DNA from: Hyphomicrobiales bacterium
GTDB lineage: Bacteria > Pseudomonadota > Alphaproteobacteria > Rhizobiales > Rhizobiaceae
DNA length: 64,000 bases
NCBI GenBank assembly: GCA_900465665.1
Contig: UBJO01000018.1
Coordinates: forward strand, 1-64,000
Direction: 5' to 3'
Position 1 is the stretch's first letter, and each line of letters starts with the position of its first letter. The notes beneath the pieces were generated by a model that ran no database searches, had not been told where the DNA came from, and saw nothing but the letters and a program-made list of their open reading frames with translations. The translations under genes and the position numbers were made by a program. Shown here piece after piece: positions 1 to 8,068 of this stretch.

Positions 1-104
1 GAAGCTTCGATACAATCACCAAAGCGCTCGGCGACATCATCACACTCTTCTCCGTCACCGAATGCCGAAACTTCTTCAAGGCAGCAGGATATGAGGCTGA
101 ATAG
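1..104 (+). pseudogene. IS630-type transposase, 3' end (cut by window edge)
   Basis: The frame that starts at base 3 reads about 33 codons to the TAG at 102-104 and ends in FSVTECRNFFKAAGYEAE. The pattern ..T..EC.N(Y/F)F..AGY is the usual C-terminus of IS630-family DDE transposases, whose last residues follow the catalytic Glu. Only the tail is visible, so it cannot be told whether the upstream part is intact or a remnant. No clear terminal inverted repeat was found in the 128 bases before the next gene. It marks the left side of the window as a site of past insertion. Confidence 0.6.
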
Positions 105-232
105 ATGCGACACGCTTTAGTTGCGCACTGATCGAATACGCTCTGGCTTTCACGTGTGCGACGCTCCATGACGTCTGCCGGGAGCATACTTACTGCGATC
201 TCATTGGAACTTCGGGAGTTTACGCGCAGCTA
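105..232. other. Intergenic, nothing recognised
   Basis: This is the space between the transposase tail and the end of the M20 peptidase gene. It should contain the right end of the insertion sequence if that element is complete, but no convincing terminal repeat can be delimited from one end alone. Confidence 0.4.
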
Positions 233-1339
233 TTAAACCCGACATAGGATGTTTGCAAAGAGCGCTGCTCGCGGCACAAAGCTCGACAGATGCAGATGTT
301 CCGAGTGGGTGTGAGCACCCTCGCCGCAAGGTCCTAAACCATCCAGTGTCGGTATTCCAAGTGCACCGGTAAAATTGCCGTCTGAACCGCCACCGGAGAT
401 CTCAGGCGATATCTTGATCCGGAGTTCCGAGGCGACCCGAGAGGCAAGACTGTAGAGTTCGTGGTCCTTGACGCTCGACACCCAGGCAGGCCTCTCAAGC
501 CCCGGTATGATTTTGAAGTTCTCAACCTGCTCCTGAGAGATGATCGCCCTGAGAGCCTCTCGGCTTTTCACGTCAGACGTAACACAGATCATTTCTGCGT
601 TTGCTTTTTCGGGGACACAATTGACCCATTGACCTCCGGAGATTACGCCGACGCTTATCGACGCATCAGGCCGGCTTTGCCCCTCCAGCGAAACAATTTT
701 CCGCGCAAGCAAGTTAATCGCTGACTGTCCACGCGACGGATCTCGCCCCGCGTGAAACGGCATGCCTTTAGCTTGCAACTCGTATCGTTGCACGGCGTGA
801 CGCCCAACCACAAGTCCTCCGTTCTCACGAGCTGGTTCTGGCACGAGCACGCAAAGAGATTCAAATGCGTGAGCTTCAATTCGTTCTCTGGAGCGCGCCG
901 ACCCAATCTCTTCGTCAGAAGTCATTAGTATCCGGACCGGCCGAGCGAGCTTTTTTGATGCTAACTCAACTGCCAATATCGCCAGTGCGATGCCACCTTT
1001 CATATCGAGCACACCAGGACCGAAGCAACGATCGCCCTCGATCCGCCACGGATTTATTGACAACTCTCCAACAGGATGGACCGTGTCGAAATGACAGGCA
1101 ATCAGAATAGGTCTCCCGGAGAGCCGACCGCTGTCATTGAATTCGGCAAAGAAGGTTCCCGACTCCATGTCTTGTAGCGACGATATAATTGTGAAGCCGC
1201 TTGCTCCCAGCTCTTGACGGACAAGCTCCAACCCGTCCGCTATCGCGACAGGGTCATAGCTTGGGGACTCGCACTCAACAAACCTGCGAAGTCGCTCGAT
1301 CGCTTTATTTGTCTGATCACGACTTGGAAAATCAATCAT
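233..1339 (-). CDS. M20 family metallopeptidase (carboxypeptidase G2-like)
   Basis: A 368-residue cytoplasmic zinc hydrolase with no signal peptide, in the ArgE/DapE/CPG2 group that cleaves amide bonds of N-acyl amino acids or small peptides. Metal-binding motifs are in order: ACHFDTVH near residue 81, GPGVLDMKGG near 108 (bridging Asp), the catalytic TSDEEIGS near 141, and a C-terminal GEGAHTHSEHL carrying the last His. The dimerisation insert with HAGRDP is present. ATG at 1339 follows GAGG. It lies 38 bp after the deacetylase-like gene and is the last gene of a three-gene operon with an importer, so it probably hydrolyses the imported compound or its ring-opened product. CPG2-like glutamyl hydrolase fits better than N-carbamoylase, but the substrate is unknown. 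Confidence 0.88.
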   Translation of the reverse strand: MIDFPSRDQTNKAIERLRRFVECESPSYDPVAIADGLELVRQELGASGFTIISSLQDMESGTFFAEFNDSGRLSGRPILIACHFDTVHPVGELSINPWRIEGDRCFGPGVLDMKGGIALAILAVELASKKLARPVRILMTSDEEIGSARSRERIEAHAFESLCVLVPEPARENGGLVVGRHAVQRYELQAKGMPFHAGRDPSRGQSAINLLARKIVSLEGQSRPDASISVGVISGGQWVNCVPEKANAEMICVTSDVKSREALRAIISQEQVENFKIIPGLERPAWVSSVKDHELYSLASRVASELRIKISPEISGGGSDGNFTGALGIPTLDGLGPCGEGAHTHSEHLHLSSFVPRAALFANILCRV

Positions 1340-1377
1340 CTGACCTCGCCCACGTATTCCCTGATAGCCATGCGGCC

Positions 1378-2271
1378 CTAATCAATGGATCTTCCAACAT
1401 GTTCGGCTATCTCTTTATGGGTCGCAAACCATACGTCGCCCTTGGCTTTCGCATTCCTAATGATCTCCTCGATTATCCAGATGCGAGACCGATATCCGAT
1501 TATATGTGGATGTAACGTCAGCTGAAAAATGTCGCCTTCCTCATAGGCCGCGTCGAACTCACGCATGAAGATTTTAAATACGTCGTCCGGAGATATATGC
1601 GGCCTAAGCGACTCAAACCTGTTCATCATGAAATATGGCGCGTCATCGCGAATCCACTCGACCGGAATTTCGACGACGCCCGTCCGTTCCCCGTCTTCCA
1701 ACAATTCGTAGCAACTATCGTCTGCCATGAGAGATGAATCGTACAACAATCCCATCTCCCGGATGATCGATAGTGTCGCATCTGAAAAGTCCCAAGAAGG
1801 GGTTCGTATTCCCACAGGTCGAACGGTCGTTATTTCCTGGAGCATGTCAGCGCTGCGAAGCATCAAATCCCGCTCGCTGTCAGCCGGGAGGATAGAATTG
1901 AGTTCGTGTATCCATCCGTGAATTCCAATCTCGTGTCCTTCATCGATGACCTGACGTTGTTCGTCTGGGTAGAGCTGTGCCGTAACAGCTGGTACGTAAA
2001 AGCTTGCCTTTACGTCATGCTGTCTCAATAACGATAGAATTCTTGGCATTCCTCTACGATTGCCATATTGCCCCCACGACATCCTACCAAGTGATCTTCC
2101 GCCATCGCGAAGTTCGTTTGTCTCGTGATCGACGTCGAAGGAGATCGCGAAAGCGCATCGCTTATCGCTCGGCCACGCCGGCGCGAGCCTTTTTCCAGCT
2201 CTCACTTTGTTGACGCGTTTTCTCCAATATGGCTCCGGCCACTGCCACGGCTTTACATCAAGATCTTGCAT
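1378..2271 (-). CDS. Polysaccharide deacetylase-family hydrolase (PuuE/PgdA-like)
   Basis: A 297-residue NodB-homology-domain protein without signal peptide or membrane segment, so it acts in the cytoplasm. SFDVDHE (about residues 44-50) supplies the catalytic and metal Asp, HGWIHE (about 118-123) the two His ligands, and RTPSWDFS a later conserved motif. Soluble cytoplasmic members near transporters and amidases are usually not cell-wall enzymes; the PuuE type opens the hydantoin ring of allantoin. That role is inferred from context and lack of secretion, not proven. ATG at 2271 starts 9 bp after the importer stop. The downstream neighbour is an M20 hydrolase, making a plausible two-step amide hydrolysis. 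Confidence 0.82.
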   Translation of the reverse strand: MQDLDVKPWQWPEPYWRKRVNKVRAGKRLAPAWPSDKRCAFAISFDVDHETNELRDGGRSLGRMSWGQYGNRRGMPRILSLLRQHDVKASFYVPAVTAQLYPDEQRQVIDEGHEIGIHGWIHELNSILPADSERDLMLRSADMLQEITTVRPVGIRTPSWDFSDATLSIIREMGLLYDSSLMADDSCYELLEDGERTGVVEIPVEWIRDDAPYFMMNRFESLRPHISPDDVFKIFMREFDAAYEEGDIFQLTLHPHIIGYRSRIWIIEEIIRNAKAKGDVWFATHKEIAEHVGRSID

Positions 2272-2280
2272 TCTAAGTTC

Positions 2281-3585
2281 CTATCTAAGTTGAGCTTTCG
2301 CTGTTTCCGGCATGGTCACCAAGAAGCATGTGGTCACAAGAGCTACAGGGATGAGAAACCCAACAGCAGGCGAGACGGGAGACCCGGTCTTTTGGATCAG
2401 GTAGGTCGCTATGAATGGCGCGAAGCCGCCGAACACCGCAACCGACAAGGTGTAGCCGATCGACATCCAGGTGGATCTTAGGTGCGTCGGAAAAATCTCT
2501 GAGATTGCTGCGGGCCCAGGACCAGAATAGAGTGCCATCACAAGTCCGAATGCGCTCTGCACCAAAACAATCGTGGCGAACCCCGGGGCGCTCGCTACGA
2601 CACTGAATAGTGGGTAGCTCAAAAACACTGCCGCTAGCGTGCTACTGAGTAGTAAAGGTTTTCGGCCCAGTTTGTCGGACAAATAGCCGAACAAAGGGAT
2701 TGTGATGACCATAATGATCAAGCCTACGGTGTTCGACCACAAAGCTTCAGCGGGTGATAGGCCGCCGAACTTTTGGGTGAAAGTTGGCATGTAGGTCAGC
2801 AATGTGTAGTAAGCGACCGTCCAAAAGATCGTAAAACCAAAAGCCTTTGCACCCAATCTCGGCCCGCCAGCGCTTGCCGGCAGCGTATCAATTTTCTGAT
2901 TTCTCACGTAAGACGGTGTCTCATCAACATTTCTTCGAATGAACAGACCGACGACAAGGAGAACGGCTCCGAATAGGAACGGCAAGCGCCATCCCCAGTC
3001 GCTCATCGCCTCGTTTGTCAGTGCAGACGTCAATATCGCGGCAACTGCAGACCCAACCAGCGTTCCCGCAGCTGTGCTCACCTGCTGGAACGAGCCGACA
3101 AATCCCCTTCGTCCAGCTGGTGACCATTCAATTATGAAAGTCGTAGAGGCACCCCACTCCCCCCCTGCCGCAATGCCTTGCACAATTCTAAGCGTGACAA
3201 GCAGAATCGGCGCGAGCACTCCAATCTGCTCATAGGAAGGTAGAAGTCCTAGAGCGACGGTTCCGAAAGCCATCATTGTAAGGGTTAGTACTAACGTCGC
3301 TTTTCGGCCACTCACGTCTCCCATTCGACCGATCAAAATCGCTCCAAGTGGTCGCGCGAGAAAACCTACTCCGTAGGCGGCGAAGGTTGCTAGCAAAGAT
3401 GCGGTGGCATCGGTTGAAGGGAAAAATTTGGCGGAAATCACACCCACGAGGAAGGCGTAGACGCCAAAATCATACCACTCGAGCATGTTCCCAATAGATG
3501 CGGCATAGACAGCCCTTCGCGCTTTTCTATTACCTTCAGCGACATTTACCGGATCACCTCGCCCTGAGTTTTCTGATTGGACCAT
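2281..3585 (-). CDS. MFS importer, metabolite:H+ symporter (MHS) family
   Basis: A 434-residue twelve-helix secondary transporter of the ProP/KgtP/ShiA type, which takes up small organic acids, betaines or similar solutes with protons. NMLEWYDFGVYAF opens helix 1 and is a hallmark of the family. The loop 2-3 signature reads GRMGDVSGRK and the loop 8-9 copy GYLSDKLGRK; RIVQGIAAGGEWG in helix 4 is also typical. The start at 3585 is chosen because AAGGGG precedes it; an upstream in-frame ATG at 3636 lies inside the presumed operator and has no ribosome site. First gene of an operon with the deacetylase-like and M20 genes, divergent from the IclR regulator. Confidence 0.9.
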   Translation of the reverse strand: MVQSENSGRGDPVNVAEGNRKARRAVYAASIGNMLEWYDFGVYAFLVGVISAKFFPSTDATASLLATFAAYGVGFLARPLGAILIGRMGDVSGRKATLVLTLTMMAFGTVALGLLPSYEQIGVLAPILLVTLRIVQGIAAGGEWGASTTFIIEWSPAGRRGFVGSFQQVSTAAGTLVGSAVAAILTSALTNEAMSDWGWRLPFLFGAVLLVVGLFIRRNVDETPSYVRNQKIDTLPASAGGPRLGAKAFGFTIFWTVAYYTLLTYMPTFTQKFGGLSPAEALWSNTVGLIIMVITIPLFGYLSDKLGRKPLLLSSTLAAVFLSYPLFSVVASAPGFATIVLVQSAFGLVMALYSGPGPAAISEIFPTHLRSTWMSIGYTLSVAVFGGFAPFIATYLIQKTGSPVSPAVGFLIPVALVTTCFLVTMPETAKAQLR

Positions 3586-3607
3586 TCGGAACCCCTTATT
3601 GACAACC

Positions 3608-3639
3608 GTATTGTATTGCAATACCTTGTATCGCAATAC
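3608..3639. promoter_or_regulatory. Candidate IclR operator (tandem palindromes)
   Basis: In the divergent importer/IclR intergenic region there is a perfect 12-bp palindrome GTATTGCAATAC at 3613-3624. A one-mismatch copy GTATCGCAATAC lies at 3628-3639, 15 bp further on, and a half site GTATTG at 3608. The same core recurs before the SDR pair at 5981. The site lies 23-54 bp before the importer ATG and 24 bp before the regulator ATG, suitable for control of both. Confidence 0.6.
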
Positions 3640-3663
3640 TGAGTCACTCTGGAGATTTCGTCA

Positions 3664-4446
3664 ATGGACGCGGGAGAAAAAATTCATCGTAGCAGTCTGT
3701 TTGTCAGCTCTGTTGAAAAGTGTTTCGAAATCTTGGGGGCTTTCGAAGGCAAGCGATACTTTTCTTTGTCAGATCTCTGTACGAAGACAGGTTACGACAA
3801 AAGCACCGTGCAACGAATGACGCACACTCTTGCAGAACTCGGCTATCTAGAGCAGTCAACCGAAACTCGGCGCTTCGCTCTATCCACCAGAGTTTTGGAT
3901 CTGTCCTACCACTACCTCCGTAATAACCCACTCGTTGAGCGAGCAACTCCCGTGTTGATCGGACTTCGTCGTGACTTCGACGAGCGTGTAGATCTCAGCC
4001 TCTATGCTAACGGAAGTCTAGTCTACGCTCAGCGCCACCAAAGCCAGCGCGAGCATTATTTTACTTCGCTTGTGGGCCGGCGAGTGCCTTTATTTTGTTC
4101 GGCAGGTGGCAGGGCCGTGCTCGCGACCCTAGAAGATAAACTGGCTTTAGAGATTATCGAGGCAACCGACTTAAGGCCGCTCACACGCTTCACGGAAATG
4201 GATCGCGCGCGCATAATGGCAAAGGTCCGAACAGCGCGAGCCGACGGTTTCGCCATTGCGCGTAACGAAGTAATTGAAGACGAAGTAGCTATCGCAGTAG
4301 CTCTTGTCGGCGACCGTAAAGAACCTGTCGGAGCGCTCCACGTCGTGGCAAATTCAGCGAAGTGGACTGACACGCAGATGATAGAAAAGTTCCTCCCAGG
4401 CATGATGCGAGCGGCAGCTATCCTGGAAGGCGTGTCACTCGGCTAG
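3664..4446 (+). CDS. IclR family transcriptional regulator
   Basis: A 260-residue regulator. The N-terminal winged helix covers about residues 10-75 (SVEKCFEILGAF, then FSLSDLCTKTGYDKSTVQRM as the helix-turn-helix). The C-terminal IclR effector domain (about 90-255) includes HYFTSLVGRRVPLFCSAGGRA and DGFAIARNEV. Such proteins bind a small catabolite and repress or activate an adjacent operon. It diverges from the importer operon, with tandem palindromes between them, and its 3' end overlaps the convergent SDR gene by 12 bp. The position suggests control of both the importer operon and the SDR pair. Confidence 0.9.
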   Translation: MDAGEKIHRSSLFVSSVEKCFEILGAFEGKRYFSLSDLCTKTGYDKSTVQRMTHTLAELGYLEQSTETRRFALSTRVLDLSYHYLRNNPLVERATPVLIGLRRDFDERVDLSLYANGSLVYAQRHQSQREHYFTSLVGRRVPLFCSAGGRAVLATLEDKLALEIIEATDLRPLTRFTEMDRARIMAKVRTARADGFAIARNEVIEDEVAIAVALVGDRKEPVGALHVVANSAKWTDTQMIEKFLPGMMRAAAILEGVSLG

Positions 4447-5232
4447 ATCAATCGCATGTTGTCGGGGGAAGCGGCCGTTTATCCAACCGCCATCCACTGC
4501 AAGCGTGAGTCCAGTGATAAAGCTCGCCTCGTCGGAGGCAAGAAACCTTATAGCGCGAGCCACGTCGATTGGCCGGCCAAGCCGGCGGACTGAGGATTGG
4601 TCAACCATAATGGTGCTTCGCCATGGCTGCTCTCGTATTCTATCATGCGTCAATGGCGTTTCGATCAATCCTGGTGCAACGGCGTTCACTCGTATGTGCG
4701 ACGGACCAAAATCCGCCGCCATTTGTTGGGTCAGTCCAATGATGGCAGCTTTCGAGGATGAATAACCTGCGGAATTCTCCGCTCCGACCAGCCCGAAGAC
4801 CGAGGATACATTCACGATTGCTCCAGGCGCACCGCGCGCAATCAAACTTTGGGCGGCCCAACGAGACAGCCGAAAGACGCTCATAAAATTTATTTCTAGA
4901 AAGTGGTTCATTTCCTCATCGGACGTGTCCAAAGCATGATGCCCCCGTCCGACACCAGCGTTGTTGACCAGGATGTCGACATTTAGACCACTCGATGAGA
5001 TCTTCACATCTAATACGGCTGGCAAGGCAGGGTCGCTGATGTCGGCACAGACTGGAAGAATGGAAGATTCATTCTCCGTCAGCACTCTTAGTCCGGACGC
5101 ATCTCGGTCAACCGCAATAACCGTTGCTCCGACTTCACAGAGTGCCAAGCAAGTAGCTGTGCCGATCCCGCCCGCAGCGCCCGTCACAACCGCAAGCTTG
5201 TCCACCAAGTTCGAGTATTGAAAGTTAGTCAT
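4435..5232 (-). CDS. SDR family oxidoreductase
   Basis: A 265-residue short-chain dehydrogenase, a cytoplasmic NAD(P)(H)-dependent alcohol/ketone oxidoreductase. It has the dinucleotide motif TGAAGGIG near residue 18, NNAG near 93, catalytic Ser in VNVSSVFG, YSSSK as the Tyr-x3-Lys pair, and the C-terminal TLAVDGGW. Asp in VAVDRD after the second strand favours NAD over NADP. The start at 5232 is preceded by AAGGGGA; an upstream ATG at 5277 lies inside the preceding SDR gene and is rejected. It begins 10 bp after the other SDR gene and its stop lies inside the end of the convergent IclR gene. Confidence 0.9.
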   Translation of the reverse strand: MTNFQYSNLVDKLAVVTGAAGGIGTATCLALCEVGATVIAVDRDASGLRVLTENESSILPVCADISDPALPAVLDVKISSSGLNVDILVNNAGVGRGHHALDTSDEEMNHFLEINFMSVFRLSRWAAQSLIARGAPGAIVNVSSVFGLVGAENSAGYSSSKAAIIGLTQQMAADFGPSHIRVNAVAPGLIETPLTHDRIREQPWRSTIMVDQSSVRRLGRPIDVARAIRFLASDEASFITGLTLAVDGGWINGRFPRQHAIDLAE

Positions 5233-5242
5233 CGTTTCCCCT

Positions 5243-5971
5243 TCAAAACGGGTTCGATCCACCGATTGACCTTCCACCGTCGACGTATAAGACCTGCCCC
5301 GTTACGAACCCGGCGCGTGGATCGGCGAAATAAGAAATCGCGTGCGCTATATCTTCAGCCTCTCCAAGTCGGCCAACAGGCTGTTCACCGGCGAGCACAT
5401 CCAATGCCTCGCCCCGAGCTTGCAGCATTTTTGTATTCACCACACCCGGGGCTATAGCGTTTACGGTTATGCCCCTTGCAGCAAGTTCCAGCGCCATTGA
5501 CCTTGTCATGCCGATCACAGCCGCTTTCGCTGCCGAATAGTGGACGTTATCACGCCCCCCAAGAGCTGCACGCGAACTGATATTCACAATCCGACCTCCC
5601 TCTCCCATTTGCTTGATGACTGCTTGGGAGAGAGAAAACATAGCAATAACGTTTACACTGAACTGCGCTTCAAAATCGGCTGATCCCACATCCTCAAATC
5701 GCTTTGTCCAATAAACTCCAGCGCTGTTGACGAGTGCATAAGGCTTTTGGTCTAGCTCACTGATGAAGCGCCGGCAAGAATCCCCACTGGTCAAGTCGAG
5801 TTCTTTGAAAGTTGCGTTTCCACCCGCACCGCTAATTAAGCCGGCGGTCTCACGGGCCAACTCGGCACATTTGTCGATGCAAGCGATGTCAAAGCCATCC
5901 TGCGAGAGGCGTATCGCCGCGGAACGTCCTATCCCTCCTCCCGCCCCAGTCACTAAAGCCAACGCCGGCAT
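5243..5971 (-). CDS. SDR family oxidoreductase
   Basis: A 242-residue short-chain dehydrogenase with TGAGGGIG at the N-terminus, NSAGVYW, NISSRAALGG, the active-site YSAAK and the C-terminal LYVDGGR. An acidic residue in ACIDKC suggests NAD preference. The start at 5971 has a strong GGAGGT ribosome site; the longer frame from 6106 would begin inside the promoter and is rejected. First gene of the two-SDR operon. Candidate IclR sites lie immediately upstream of its ribosome site. Two unlike SDRs in tandem suggest consecutive oxidations, or action on two stereoisomers, of the product of the neighbouring catabolic operon. Confidence 0.9.
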   Translation of the reverse strand: MPALALVTGAGGGIGRSAAIRLSQDGFDIACIDKCAELARETAGLISGAGGNATFKELDLTSGDSCRRFISELDQKPYALVNSAGVYWTKRFEDVGSADFEAQFSVNVIAMFSLSQAVIKQMGEGGRIVNISSRAALGGRDNVHYSAAKAAVIGMTRSMALELAARGITVNAIAPGVVNTKMLQARGEALDVLAGEQPVGRLGEAEDIAHAISYFADPRAGFVTGQVLYVDGGRSIGGSNPF

Positions 5972-5980
5972 AGAACCTCC

Positions 5981-6010
5981 GTATTGCATTGCAATATTCT
6001 GCATTGCATT
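5981..6010. promoter_or_regulatory. Candidate IclR operator before SDR pair
   Basis: GTATTGCATTGCAATATT (5981-5998) followed by GCATTGCATT (6001-6010) repeats the ATTGCAAT core found before the importer gene. It sits directly 5' of the GGAGG of the first SDR gene, where a bound protein would block transcription or translation start. Assignment to the neighbouring IclR protein is inference. Confidence 0.5.
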
Positions 6011-6269
6011 TTCGACGGGTCCATGTGAGTTGTCAAGTTTACTACAGAGCCATAATTCAGGAAATCGTTGCGGCGCGACATGAAGCCCGCTCTTGTTTTC
6101 GATCACCTCCCATGAAAGGGCGAAAGAAGCTTGTCCTGTAAGAGTGCAGTGGGTTCCGTCGCAATCTCATTTTTGACTGCAAGCCGAACGCTCCAGGTCC
6201 GTTCGCCACATGGACGAGATAATCACCGCGATTTTCTCAGCCTTAAAGCTGGACAGAACGTTAAATTTC

Positions 6270-6289
6270 TCATCCGCGAAATCGGATGA
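6270..6289. repeat. Short inverted repeat upstream of nucleotidyltransferase gene
   Basis: TCATCCG (6270-6276) and CGGATGA (6283-6289) form a 7-bp stem with a 6-base loop, about 85 bp before the next start codon. It may be an operator or a leader hairpin; the role is unknown. Confidence 0.35.
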
Positions 6290-6374
6290 AGCCGGGTGGA
6301 CCAAGGCCGCGGAGTTCTGTTCCGAACTCACCCTAATCTGGTTAAGGTCAGAGCCAGCAAACAAGGAGAAGGGT

Positions 6375-6956
6375 ATGAGTGAAGAGTATGCGATGGCGTT
6401 TGAGGTTTGCGTGTTACAGAACGGTTCGATCCGCGCCGTTTGGAATGCATGGGAGGATTTAGATCTACCTGACTGTTGGCTGGTTGCGGGCTGCCTTGCT
6501 CAAACAATCTGGAACACGCGCTTTGGATTTAGTCCGGAGTACGGGGTATCTGACATCGATATTGTGTACTTCGATCCGGACGATCTAAAGGAAGAAAGTG
6601 AGCAGAAGCAAGCGAAACGTATTCGGCAACTATTTAAGGGTCTTCCGATTCGCATTGACGTAAAAAACGAAGCACGCGTACATCTATGGTATGGGACAAA
6701 GTTCGGCAATCCGATACCGCCGTACGCCTCTGTAAAAGAGGCTATAGATACGTTTCCAACGACCTCGACGGCAGTTGGTATGCGCCCAGGAAGACACGGA
6801 ACGGAGGTATACGCAGCGTTTGGTTTCGTTGATCTTTTCGATGGTGTCTTAAGAGCAAACAAGAGGCAGATAACCCGCGACATCTACCGTGCAAAGGTGT
6901 CGAAGTGGATTGCTCGGTGGCCTGAACTCAAGGTGTTATCGTGGGATCAGTCGTAG
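6375..6956 (+). CDS. Nucleotidyltransferase-like protein (DUF925 / NTP_transf_6)
   Basis: A 193-residue cytoplasmic protein of the family annotated as nucleotidyltransferase family protein (DUF925). LVAGCLAQTIWN is followed by GVSDIDIVYFDPDD, whose spaced acidic residues match the metal-binding Asp pair of the polymerase-beta-like fold. RIDVKNEARVHLWY carries the third conserved Asp region, and FPTTSTAVGMR is a conserved later block. ATG at 6375 has AAGGAG at a good distance; an in-frame extension to 6210 has no such site. It stands alone between the SDR pair and the liv operon. Substrate and physiological role are not known. Confidence 0.75.
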   Translation: MSEEYAMAFEVCVLQNGSIRAVWNAWEDLDLPDCWLVAGCLAQTIWNTRFGFSPEYGVSDIDIVYFDPDDLKEESEQKQAKRIRQLFKGLPIRIDVKNEARVHLWYGTKFGNPIPPYASVKEAIDTFPTTSTAVGMRPGRHGTEVYAAFGFVDLFDGVLRANKRQITRDIYRAKVSKWIARWPELKVLSWDQS

Positions 6957-7100
6957 GGTCAACATGTGATCTCCGTGCATTGCTAACGTCGATGTTGAGC
7001 GTAGAGTTAAAACCAAGCGCGCCGATCAGTCGATGTTAGCACAGCCTGCGATTTGACGCGAAGTGACTGTTCACCGTTCATCCTGAACAGCATCGAACAT

Positions 7101-7138
7101 CTTGATCGGGAAGCTTTTTTAAGCTTTTCCCGATCAAG
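7101..7138. repeat. Long inverted repeat, hairpin element
   Basis: A 12-bp perfect stem (CTTGATCGGGAA at 7101-7112 against TTCCCGATCAAG at 7127-7138) encloses a smaller AAGCTT/AAGCTT pairing with a T-run at the tip. It lies in the gene-free stretch 6957-7357, 145 bp after the nucleotidyltransferase gene and 220 bp after the end of livF. The stem is stronger than most terminators and the U-run is in the loop rather than after the stem. A small dispersed palindromic repeat is therefore as likely as a bidirectional terminator. Confidence 0.55.
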
Positions 7139-7357
7139 CGTTATTTGCGACTGCGGGAAGCCTGGGAAAGCAGCAGGTAAAAGCTGGCAGACGCGCCGGC
7201 ACAGCAATGTTATCCGCGGCTAAGTCAATGGTTCACCTCACGTAAAAACAGCATCTGCCGTCCGATGGCTGCACCCAACTGCGCTTTCGTTTAGCAGCAG
7301 TACTTCTGGACCCACCTACTTACGGGTGGAGACTTTTGACTTAACGATTTAGTGGCG

Positions 7358-8068
7358 TCACGCCATCTCGAGCGTCAGGTAGCGGTTTCTTACTTCCTCG
7401 GCTGCAAGGAGTTCAGGGCCTGTGCCTTGCCAGACAATCCGTCCGTGGTCCATCACCAACAAACGGTCGGCGACTTTCAAACAAACCTCGATACTTTGTT
7501 CTACCAACAAGATCGACAGACCTCCGTCCTTGAGCTGCTCGATCAGTTGGACCAATTTGTCCACGATAACTGGCGCTAGACCTTCTGTCGGCTCATCGAG
7601 TAAAAGAAGCTTCGGCCCGGTAACCAATGCGCGTCCGATTGACAAAAGTTGTTGCTCACCTCCGGACAGCTTATCGCCCGGGTTTTTTTTACGGCGTTCG
7701 ATTTCAGGAAAGGCAGTAAAGACGTCTTGTACGGTCCAGCCAGCACCATTCCTGGCCGCAAGTCTAAGGTTTTCTTCCACCGTAAGCGACGCAAAAATTC
7801 CCCTATGCTCAGGAACGAGTGCCATGCCCATCTTCGCTAAAGCATGAACTTCAAGACCGTCGGTTGAGCTGCCGTCGAATAGAATTTCGCCTTTCGCCCT
7901 GCTAAGGACGCCAGTCAAGGCTTTCATGGTCGTGGTTTTTCCCACACCGTTTCTTCCGAGCAGCGCGACGGTCTCTCCGAAGCCCACATCCAAATCGACA
8001 CCTTGCAGGACATGACTTTTGCCATACCACCCGTGCAGATTTCGCACTTCAAGAAGCATTCGGGTCAA
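7358..8068 (-). CDS. livF: Branched-chain amino acid-type ABC transporter ATPase LivF
   Basis: A 236-residue ATPase subunit of a LIV-type (HAAT family) importer. Walker A is GRNGVGKTT (about residues 38-46), the signature LSGGEQQLL (about 135), Walker B LLLLDEPTEGL (about 155-165) and the switch His lies in the region after LLVEQ. The start is taken as TTG at 8068 because GGGAG precedes it at good spacing and it overlaps the livG stop (TTGA); ATG at 8059 is the alternative. Last gene of the hyuA-hyuB-binding protein-livHMGF operon. LIV-type systems import amino acids, amides and urea, so the cargo here may be a cyclic amide. Confidence 0.92.
   Translation of the reverse strand: MTRMLLEVRNLHGWYGKSHVLQGVDLDVGFGETVALLGRNGVGKTTTMKALTGVLSRAKGEILFDGSSTDGLEVHALAKMGMALVPEHRGIFASLTVEENLRLAARNGAGWTVQDVFTAFPEIERRKKNPGDKLSGGEQQLLSIGRALVTGPKLLLLDEPTEGLAPVIVDKLVQLIEQLKDGGLSILLVEQSIEVCLKVADRLLVMDHGRIVWQGTGPELLAAEEVRNRYLTLEMA

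Noticed and set aside
233..1339. M20 gene as N-carbamoyl-amino-acid hydrolase to complete a hydantoin pathway
   Set aside because: Motifs fit CPG2-like peptidases better; the AmaB/HyuC pattern is not seen, so only the broad family is claimed.
7311..7330. CCACC/GGTGG inverted repeat after livF as a terminator
   Set aside because: Only a 5-bp stem, with no T-run on the minus strand.
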